DNA of 9,634 nucleotides from Bacteroidales bacterium (lineage in GTDB: Bacteria > Bacteroidota > Bacteroidia > Bacteroidales > ML635J-15), in the NCBI GenBank assembly GCA_017997855.1, contig JAGOEF010000045.1, positions 1 to 9,634 on the forward strand, in the 5' to 3' direction. A program made the translations under genes and the position numbers. Positions within the stretch are counted from its first letter, which is position 1. Each line of letters begins with the position of its first letter. Under the pieces are notes generated by a model. The model saw only the letters and a list, made by a program, of their open reading frames with translations, did no database searches and was not told where the DNA came from. Of the stretch, positions 1-5,846 are shown piece by piece.

Positions 1-648
1 GTACAGATAAACACGGCCATGCTAACTACCTTCAACGAAGTTGATATGTTCCCCGTGCTCGAACTCCGGAAAATGTATGGCGAAAAGTTCCTGGCACAAT
101 ATAGAGTGAAATTGGGACTCATGTCGTTTTTTACAAAAGCAGTTGCATTGGCTTTGAATGATTATCGCAATGTAAATGCGGCCATTAGCGGAAACGATTT
201 GGTTTTTTATAAATACGCCGATATCGGTATTGCAGTTCAAACCGATAAAGGTCTCATGGTTCCGGTGTTGCGCGACGTTCAGGATTTGAATCTCCCCGAA
301 ATTGAACAACAAATATTTTTAATGGCCGAGAAAGCCCGAAATGCAAGAATCAGCCTTGACGATCTGAAGGGAGGAACTTTTACCATTACCAATGGAGGTG
401 TTTTTGGCTCATTACTTTCTACACCAATTATAAACCCTCCGCAATCTGCCATACTGGGAATGCATACCATTCAGGAAAGACCGGTAGTACGCGATGCACA
501 GATAGTAATTCGCCCAATGATGTATGTGGCATTGTCGTACGATCACCGCATTATCGATGGCCGCGATTCGGTTGGTTTCCTGAAAACCGTAAAGAATTTA
601 ATTGAAAACCCCAAAGAACTTTTTGATTTCAGCTCTTTGGGGTCGTAG
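1..648 (+). CDS. odhB: 2-oxoglutarate dehydrogenase E2 (dihydrolipoyllysine succinyltransferase), C-terminal part
   Basis: This is the catalytic acyltransferase domain of the E2 core of the 2-oxoglutarate dehydrogenase complex, which moves the succinyl group from lipoamide to CoA in the TCA cycle. The reading frame is open from base 1 (encoding VQINTA before the first ATG at 19), so the gene begins upstream. The lipoyl and E3-binding domains are outside the window. Visible family motifs are [37 protein letters not shown] and the active-site segment [16 protein letters not shown], whose catalytic His is encoded at 544-546 and Asp at 556-558. The [11 protein letters not shown] and GRDSVGFL wording matches succinyltransferases better than pyruvate-dehydrogenase or branched-chain E2s. 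The last residues (FSSLGS) are a short tail beyond the usual end, and the DNA encoding this end forms a terminator-like hairpin. The gene converges with the metallopeptidase gene, leaving only 27 bp between stop codons. Confidence 0.95.
   Translation, partial: VQINTAMLTTFNEVDMFPVLELRKMYGEKFLAQYRVKLGLMSFFTKAVALALNDYRNVNAAISGNDLVFYKYADIGIAVQTDKGLMVPVLRDVQDLNLPEIEQQIFLMAEKARNARISLDDLKGGTFTITNGGVFGSLLSTPIINPPQSAILGMHTIQERPVVRDAQIVIRPMMYVALSYDHRIIDGRDSVGFLKTVKNLIENPKELFDFSSLGS
609..642. terminator. Candidate bidirectional terminator inside the 3' end of odhB
   Basis: CCCCAAAGA (609-617) and TCTTTGGGG (634-642) form a perfect 9-bp stem with a 16-nt loop. On the plus strand the odhB stop codon follows almost at once, with a T-rich stretch (GTTTCTTCT) after it. 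On the minus strand the stem lies about 34 bases past the metallopeptidase stop and is followed by TTTTCAATTAAATTC. The position between two convergent genes supports shared termination. The long loop and short T-tracts make strength uncertain. Confidence 0.6.
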
Positions 649-675
649 TTTCTTCTAAAACCGAGTTTTCTATCC

Positions 676-2730
676 TTACTTTTTATTCAGGTAATCAACA
701 GCTTCTGCCGCGGCATCAAGACAAGGTTTTGCACTAATTTCGGAGCCTACGGCGTTTTTCATCCAGATTTGTGGTATTAATTTACCCTGCGAAAACATTC
801 GGGTAATTTCGTTGGCTATATTCTTGCCTTCAACATAGTCTTCTATCTGATATTCAATAAGATGACCCACCGGATAATTCGAGAGGTAAAGGGGTGCATC
901 AATCATGTGCGAATAAATTGCCAGGATGGGGGAGTCCTTAACCCCGAAAACCGGAGCATAATATTCGTTCCATACCTTGATAGCGATATCGGTTACAGCG
1001 TTTTTCAATTGTTCGGGAGTGGCATCGGGGTTTTCGTACATCCATTTCCACACGCGTTGATCCACCAGGCTTACACCCATAATTTCGTACACCGACCAGC
1101 AGTTGTCGAGCGCGTTCAGTGCTTCGAGTTCTTCTTTTCCGGTACTGATTTTCACACCCAGTAATTCCAGATCCTTGGCCTGAAACAGGAACGCTACAGC
1201 TTCGGTAAATGCTGTGTTTGGAACGCCATGAAGCATGTAGAACGGTACGTTATGCAGGGTAATGGTTTGCTCTACACAATGGCCAAATTCATGAACAGCA
1301 ATGTTGTAGCCTTTATAATCCATCCCATTGGCTCCGATACGGGTTCTCAAATGGGCATTGTAGGCTTTTCCTTCGGCTCCCCAGGCATGCCCGGCACCCC
1401 GTGATGCATCTACCGATATTTTTGATGAGATCCATTCGGCAGTTTGTTTGTCCCATCCCAGTTTAACCAATATTACCGGTAATTCTTTGGCAAAGGCCGC
1501 TTCATTTGGAAAGCGTTTTGTGGTAATGGCACTGAGTTCATCTTCGTTAATAGTACTACGTGATTTAAAGCCGTCGTACCAGATATCAAAAGGCTGCAAG
1601 TCGCGCCCTAACCGTGCTTTAATAATTCCGGCAACATCTTTCATTACAGGGGATGAAATATAATCGATAAATAATTTTTCGGTTTCTTCGAGCGACAATT
1701 CCATACTGCCATCGAAAGCGCGTTGAATGTAAGTTGGATATACCGGATTGTATTGATCCATGTCTTTCATTGCCTTGAACACATTCAGAAGGTGCTGGTA
1801 TCTGACATCCGCTTCGCGTTCCGCAGCAACCGACGCACCATCTTTATACACGGTATTGCTTTTAGGATTCCAACTCAATGCATTATTGTTAATTACATCT
1901 TTTGGTATTGTCTGATTAATAATGTGCAGCATTACAGTGTAAATCAGCTGTTGTTTTTCGAAGCCCCGTTCTGCATTGTAGTTCGATTTCAGTTCGTCGC
2001 GGAGTCCCCAGTGGCTTATCAGTTTCATATCGGCAGGGAAGAGGTTCTCGTTTTTATCGTTTACCAGTTTCCCCATCATAATATTATATTCTGATATGTA
2101 TGTGTCTGCATTGGTGGTTGCAACCGAAGCAGCCTGAATCAGCGATGCCGGAACCCGTTGCGTGAACAGGTCCCCCATACGGGCGTATGCCCACTCCCGG
2201 GCTGTCCAGTTTTCGCCGAGTTGTTTTTTCTCAGCCAGTGTATAAGCCGGAAAGTTTAGTGCAGTGAGAAATGCAATTTTATTTTCGAAAAAATCATCCG
2301 ATAAATGAGCTCCCGGCGAATAGGCTCCAAACATTTCATCAACAGGATGCAGTTCGCCCATATCGAGATGCAGGGGTTCCATAAGCCCGATCACCATTTG
2401 GTTGTTGCCACCATAGAGTACTTCGAAATTGCGCTCCAGTTTAAGAAATACGGTATGAAGTTCTGCCGTATCACCAATAAAACTTTTTTTACAGAATTCC
2501 TTAAAATTGTCGGTCGTACCATCGGTTTCCTGCCAAAGACCGGCAATTTGTTTAACCCCGCGCTCAATGCGTGTCTTTTGAGTTGGGAAACTGTCGCTAA
2601 GCGCTTGAATGGTTTCCTCTATGGTGTTTTGACCAATAAAGGCAGCCGGGGTAGAGTTCTCGGTGGTTTTCTTTCCGCATGCAGCAACGAGCAGGCAAAT
2701 AATGAGTGCTCCCGGGATGATTTTTTTCAT
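676..2730 (-). CDS. HEXXH zinc metallopeptidase lipoprotein (gluzincin-like)
   Basis: A 684-aa envelope-anchored, probably periplasmic metallopeptidase. Residues 1-17 form a lipoprotein signal peptide (MKKIIPGALIICLLVAA) with lipidated Cys18 in a V-A-A-C lipobox. The next residues (GKKTTEN) lack the acidic cluster linked to surface export, so an inward-facing location is inferred. The zinc site is HEFGH at 480-484. Glu510 in TEAVAFLFQ, 26 residues after the second His, is the probable third ligand, which is the gluzincin layout seen in M3-type oligopeptidases. Just before it, a GHAWG segment (447-451) and AHLRTRIGANGMDYKGYN resemble the strand that precedes the active helix in such enzymes. 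The size and all-helical look fit an oligopeptidase or dipeptidase fold. Dipeptidyl-peptidase III (M49) is unlikely because that family has HEXXGH. The start lies 17 bp after the hutU stop, so the two are probably co-transcribed. Substrate and exact MEROPS family are not established. Confidence 0.8.
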   Translation of the reverse strand: MKKIIPGALIICLLVAACGKKTTENSTPAAFIGQNTIEETIQALSDSFPTQKTRIERGVKQIAGLWQETDGTTDNFKEFCKKSFIGDTAELHTVFLKLERNFEVLYGGNNQMVIGLMEPLHLDMGELHPVDEMFGAYSPGAHLSDDFFENKIAFLTALNFPAYTLAEKKQLGENWTAREWAYARMGDLFTQRVPASLIQAASVATTNADTYISEYNIMMGKLVNDKNENLFPADMKLISHWGLRDELKSNYNAERGFEKQQLIYTVMLHIINQTIPKDVINNNALSWNPKSNTVYKDGASVAAEREADVRYQHLLNVFKAMKDMDQYNPVYPTYIQRAFDGSMELSLEETEKLFIDYISSPVMKDVAGIIKARLGRDLQPFDIWYDGFKSRSTINEDELSAITTKRFPNEAAFAKELPVILVKLGWDKQTAEWISSKISVDASRGAGHAWGAEGKAYNAHLRTRIGANGMDYKGYNIAVHEFGHCVEQTITLHNVPFYMLHGVPNTAFTEAVAFLFQAKDLELLGVKISTGKEELEALNALDNCWSVYEIMGVSLVDQRVWKWMYENPDATPEQLKNAVTDIAIKVWNEYYAPVFGVKDSPILAIYSHMIDAPLYLSNYPVGHLIEYQIEDYVEGKNIANEITRMFSQGKLIPQIWMKNAVGSEISAKPCLDAAAEAVDYLNKK

Positions 2731-2747
2731 AGATTGTGTTTTTTATG

Positions 2748-4760
2748 TTAAAACAATGAATTGATAAGTTCGTCGGATGTCATGTTGGGAATGCTTATTT
2801 TTAAATTAGGATTTTTTTCCATTGCCCGTTGAATTGCAAACACAGCTCCTTCGTTGCGTGCCCAACTGCGGCGGCTGATTCCATTGTTAACGTCCCAGAA
2901 TAGCATCATTTCGAGTCTGCGGTCAGCATCGTTGCTGCCATCGAGTACCATGCCAAACCCTCCGTTTATTACTTCGCCCCATCCAACACCACCACCGTTG
3001 TGAATCGAAACCCAGGTAGCCCCGCGGAACGAATCGCCAATTACATTTTGTATGGCCATATCGGCGGTAAACCGGCTGCCATCATAAATATTAGAGGTTT
3101 CACGATACGGCGAGTCCGTCCCTGAAACATCGTGATGATCGCGTCCAAGCACAATGGGAGCACTGATTTTTCCTTCACGAATGGCTGTGTTAAATTCTCG
3201 CGCAATTTCGATGCGACCATTGGCATCAGCATATAAAATTCTGGCTTGTGAACCCACAACCAGTGCATTTTTTTTTGCTTCGCGAATCCATTTTATATTA
3301 TCGTGCATTTGCTGCGAAATTTCGTTGGGCGATTCAGCAGCAAGGCGATTCAGCACACCGAGTGCAATATTGTCGGTAGTGTCGAGGTCTTCGGGCTTCG
3401 ACGAGCAGCATACCCAGCGAAATGGTCCGAAACCAAAGTCAAAGCACATGGGGCCCATGATGTCCTGCACATACGACGGGTACCTGAATGAGATTCCGTC
3501 AGCGGCCATGATGTCGGCTCCGGCGCGTGAACTTTCGAGTAGAAACGCATTGCCGTAATCGAAGAAGTACATTCCCTTGCTGCAGAGTGTGTTGATAGCT
3601 TTTACCTGCCGCTTGAGGCTTTGGTGAACTTTTTCACGGAAAATCTCAGGCTGTTCAGCCATCAATAGGTTCGATTCTTCAAGGCTGAGACCAACCGGAT
3701 AGTATCCCCCTGCCCATGGGTTGTGCAGCGAAGTCTGATCAGAACCCAAATCAACTTTTATGTTTCGTTCGGCAAGCCGTTCCCACAAATCAACAACATT
3801 GCCCAGGTATGCCACCGACCGCGCCTGTTTTAATGAAACGTATTTCAAGGCGACATCAATGGCAGTGTCAACATTGTCGCTGATTTCGTCGACCCAGCCC
3901 TGCTCATGACGCTTGTGTGCGGCCTTAGGATTTATTTCGGCTGTAATGCTTACAACACCCGCTATATTTCCTGCTTTTGGCTGGGCTCCGCTCATACCAC
4001 CGAGACCGGAGGTAATAAACAGCTTTCCTTCGGGGCCTTCGCCAGATTTCGAAATTTTACGGCTTGCATTCAATACGGTAATTGTAGTACCGTGTACAAT
4101 TCCCTGCGGCCCGATATACATATAGGAACCTGCGGTCATTTGCCCGTATTGTGAAACGCCGAGCGCATTGAATTTTTCCCAGTCATCGGGTTTTGAATAG
4201 TTGGGAATAACCATACCGTTGGTTACTACACAGCGCGGAGCATCTTTGTGCGAAGGAAACAGCCCCATGGGGTGACCCGAATACATCACCAGGGTTTGCT
4301 CGTCGGTCATGTTTGCCAGATATTGCATGGTGAGCAGGTACTGTGCCCAGTTTTGAAAAACCGCCCCATTACCACCATAAGTAATCAGTTCCTGCGGATG
4401 CTGGGCAACTGCCTTATCGAGATTGTTGCTTATCATCAGCATGATGGCTGCAGCCTGATGTGAACGATGGGGAAACCATGAAATATCGCGTGCGAAAATT
4501 TCGTAATCAGGCATAAAACGATACATGTAAATACGGCCATAGGTCTCCAGTTCTTCTTTGAATTCTTCGGCTAATACCGAATGCCATTCCGGTTTAAAAT
4601 ACCGTAGTGCATTTCTGATGGCCAGTTTTTTCTCGTCATTACCTAAAATTTCTTTTCGCTTGGGAGCATGATTTAACGAAGTGTTTATAGTTTTTTTCGG
4701 CGGAAGCTCTTGCGGGATACCTTCCAGAATCATTTGCTGAAACTGCTCTTTACTAATCAT
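2748..4760 (-). CDS. hutU: Urocanate hydratase (urocanase)
   Basis: Converts urocanate to 4-imidazolone-5-propionate with tightly bound NAD+, the second step of histidine degradation in the cytoplasm. The 670-aa length matches the long urocanase form (vertebrate UROC1 is of similar size), not the roughly 555-aa Pseudomonas/Bacillus form. Motifs in order are YGGNG (128-132), SGHPMG (161-166), YGQMTAGSYMYIGPQG (205-220), TSGLGGMSGAQPKAG (250-264, part of the NAD-binding region), DQTSLHNPWAGGYYPVG (341-357), GPFRWVCCSS (445-454), APIVLGRDHHD (534-544), GATWVSIHNGGGVGWG (580-595) and DGSNDADRRLE (607-617). The protein appears full length with no break. MISKEQFQ is the only sensible start, and no Shine-Dalgarno sequence precedes it, as is common in Bacteroidota. 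It is the first gene of an apparent two-gene unit with the metallopeptidase. No other hut genes occur in the window. A terminator hairpin sits about 31 bases upstream of the start, so the promoter location is unclear. Confidence 0.97.
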   Translation of the reverse strand: MISKEQFQQMILEGIPQELPPKKTINTSLNHAPKRKEILGNDEKKLAIRNALRYFKPEWHSVLAEEFKEELETYGRIYMYRFMPDYEIFARDISWFPHRSHQAAAIMLMISNNLDKAVAQHPQELITYGGNGAVFQNWAQYLLTMQYLANMTDEQTLVMYSGHPMGLFPSHKDAPRCVVTNGMVIPNYSKPDDWEKFNALGVSQYGQMTAGSYMYIGPQGIVHGTTITVLNASRKISKSGEGPEGKLFITSGLGGMSGAQPKAGNIAGVVSITAEINPKAAHKRHEQGWVDEISDNVDTAIDVALKYVSLKQARSVAYLGNVVDLWERLAERNIKVDLGSDQTSLHNPWAGGYYPVGLSLEESNLLMAEQPEIFREKVHQSLKRQVKAINTLCSKGMYFFDYGNAFLLESSRAGADIMAADGISFRYPSYVQDIMGPMCFDFGFGPFRWVCCSSKPEDLDTTDNIALGVLNRLAAESPNEISQQMHDNIKWIREAKKNALVVGSQARILYADANGRIEIAREFNTAIREGKISAPIVLGRDHHDVSGTDSPYRETSNIYDGSRFTADMAIQNVIGDSFRGATWVSIHNGGGVGWGEVINGGFGMVLDGSNDADRRLEMMLFWDVNNGISRRSWARNEGAVFAIQRAMEKNPNLKISIPNMTSDELINSLF

Positions 4761-4790
4761 AGTCGTCGCTTATTAAAAGGGTAAAAATAA

Positions 4791-4821
4791 AAAAAACCTG
4801 TGGTTTGACCGCAGGTTTTTT
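4791..4821 (-). terminator. Strong intrinsic terminator after the lipoprotein pair
   Basis: AAAAAACCTGTGG (4791-4803) pairs with CCGCAGGTTTTTT (4809-4821) across a 5-base loop, giving a 13-bp stem with one G-T wobble. Read on the minus strand, the stem is followed by an uninterrupted T-tract and further Ts (TTATTTTTA), a textbook Rho-independent terminator 18 bases past the second lipoprotein stop. It has T-runs on both strands, but no plus-strand gene here needs it. It separates the lipoprotein pair from hutU, leaving about 30 bases before the hutU start. Confidence 0.88.
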
Positions 4822-4839
4822 ATTTGTTTTTACCTTACT

Positions 4840-5289
4840 TTATTCTTTAGTCATCGAAATTTTTTGGGTGATGTTGGTTTGATAGCCTTCGTCAAAATAG
4901 GTTCTTTCAATAGCCATTTCATCTTTATATAGTTTCAATATAGTGAATTCTTCCCATTCTTTCCAAACTTGGTTTTCACCTTTGGCTCTCATTCTCAATG
5001 TTTCGCCATTATTTGTTAACTCCCATTCCGCTTCAAAAGATATGCGCAGATTAAATAATAGTAAGCTCGCAGTTCCAGTCCCGTCTTTTTCGAAGGTATA
5101 TTTTGGGTCTAAACTCGAAATGTCTTGGGCTGTACCATTATTAAGGATTTCGGTTACAGTCCATTCACCGGCCAGTCGGCTCTTTTTCGACAATAAACTG
5201 ATTGACGGGCCTTCTTCGTAAGGTTGGCATGAAGAAAATACGAATGCAAATACTGCGATTGCAATTCCGAAAATACTAGCTCTTTTCAT
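4840..5289 (-). CDS. Lipocalin-like lipoprotein, second of a paralogous pair
   Basis: A 149-aa small lipoprotein of the lipocalin-like type common in Bacteroidota; its ligand and role are unknown. The chosen start gives MKRASIFGIAIAVFAFVFSS followed by Cys21, a clear lipoprotein signal. An in-frame upstream ATG (5367) would add 26 hydrophilic residues, bury the signal peptide and overlap the preceding gene, so it was rejected. After the cysteine comes QPYEEGPSISLLSKKSRLAGEW. The Glu pair at +4/+5 resembles acidic surface-export signals of Bacteroidota lipoproteins, and GEW is the lipocalin-type G-x-W. The rest is beta-rich, with aromatic and charged alternation and an EMAIERTYF strand near the end. 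It starts 16 bp after the stop of its paralogue, implying one transcript, and ends just before a strong terminator. Confidence 0.85.
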   Translation of the reverse strand: MKRASIFGIAIAVFAFVFSSCQPYEEGPSISLLSKKSRLAGEWTVTEILNNGTAQDISSLDPKYTFEKDGTGTASLLLFNLRISFEAEWELTNNGETLRMRAKGENQVWKEWEEFTILKLYKDEMAIERTYFDEGYQTNITQKISMTKE

Positions 5290-5305
5290 AGGATTCTGTT
5301 TTAAG

Positions 5306-5749
5306 TTATTGTTTAATGTATCTTTTCTCAACACTTGATTCAGTACGGATTTGATTGCTTCGCTCAAGCACCAGCCACATTTCGCTATTTGTCAAACGGT
5401 TTACATAATAATCCTGACAAAGACTGTCACCGGTAAGCATGTACGAAATATGCCGGTTGTCGGGGTTGTATTGCCAACTACCGTTTTTCGAATAGGCAAG
5501 TTCCCCGTTACGGTAGCATTGCATTTCGAAAACCGATTGCTCACCGAAATTAAGGATATATTGCGATTCTTCGTTGAACAACGAATCATCGGGCAAGTCG
5601 TTGATCAGGGCTGTTTCGAGTGCCCAGGCTCCGTTGATACGCGATTCAACCGATCGAAGACTCAGATAGGAACCCTCTTCGAAACTGGTACAGGAGCTGA
5701 TAAAAATGAGGGCAAAGAATGCAAAAATCAGTAATCTTGTTTTTCTCAT
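5306..5749 (-). CDS. Lipocalin-like lipoprotein, first of a paralogous pair
   Basis: A 147-aa lipoprotein of unknown function. Residues 1-19 (MRKTRLLIFAFFALIFISS) and Cys20 form the lipoprotein signal. The mature start TSFEEGSYLSLRSVESRING lines up residue for residue with QPYEEGPSISLLSKKSRLAG of the next gene, and the G-x-W follows in both (GAW here). The C-terminal strand EMWLVLERS also matches EMAIERT there. The middle has diverged, so the duplication is old. It carries two extra cysteines in the mature part, in MQCYRNG and SLCQDYY, which the paralogue lacks and which could pair. The Glu-Glu four to five residues after the lipidated Cys suggests surface display, which is inferred. A well-formed promoter lies just upstream. 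Confidence 0.84.
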   Translation of the reverse strand: MRKTRLLIFAFFALIFISSCTSFEEGSYLSLRSVESRINGAWALETALINDLPDDSLFNEESQYILNFGEQSVFEMQCYRNGELAYSKNGSWQYNPDNRHISYMLTGDSLCQDYYVNRLTNSEMWLVLERSNQIRTESSVEKRYIKQ

Positions 5750-5772
5750 TTTACTTTTGATAAAATTCCTGA

Positions 5773-5803
5773 CAAATCTAAACGAATTTATTTATAAAAC
5801 AAA
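5773..5803 (-). promoter_or_regulatory. Bacteroidota housekeeping promoter of the lipoprotein pair
   Basis: On the minus strand, TTTG (plus 5800-5803) is followed after exactly 19 bases by TAGATTTG (plus 5773-5780). This fits the known Bacteroidota primary-sigma consensus of TTTG at -33 and TAnnTTTG at -7. The -7 box ends 23 bases before the ATG, so the leader would be under 20 bases, with no Shine-Dalgarno sequence. The -33 box lies at the start of the T-tract of the upstream gene's terminator. Confidence 0.75.
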
Positions 5804-5826
5804 ATCCCGGTTTTGCCGGAATTTTG
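5800..5826 (-). terminator. Intrinsic terminator of the T9SS protein gene
   Basis: CAAAATCCCGG (5800-5810) and CCGGAATTTTG (5816-5826) enclose a 5-base loop. On the minus strand the stem is 11 bp with one G-T wobble and is followed by TTTTATAAATAAATT. It lies 20 bases after the stop codon of the 1177-aa gene. The C-A mismatch on the plus strand means it works best for minus-strand transcripts, matching the gene direction. Confidence 0.82.
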
Positions 5827-5846
5827 TAATGCGTTTTTTAAGGATT

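Noticed and set aside
676..2730. Assigning the metallopeptidase to dipeptidyl-peptidase III (M49)
   Set aside because: Length is suggestive, but M49 needs HEXXGH followed by EECRAE-type residues. The sequence has HEFGH and TEAVAF.
2305..2751. Plus-strand open frame of 148 codons opposite the metallopeptidase gene
   Set aside because: It is antisense to a well-supported gene, has no recognisable domain or promoter, and reads as the shadow of the coding frame.
4782..4789. TATTTTTA on the minus strand as the hutU -7 box
   Set aside because: It has one mismatch to TAnnTTTG, lies in the terminator T-tract where T-rich matches are expected by chance, and has no TTTG at the right spacing.
5290..5367. 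Upstream ATG at 5367 as the start of the second lipoprotein
   Set aside because: It would put 26 polar residues ahead of a clear lipoprotein signal peptide and overlap the end of the preceding gene. The ATG at 5289 gives a normal signal and a 16-bp gap.
5351..5734. Plus-strand open frame of 127 codons opposite the first lipoprotein
   Set aside because: The minus-strand frame has a signal peptide, a lipobox and a paralogue next door. The plus frame shows none of these.
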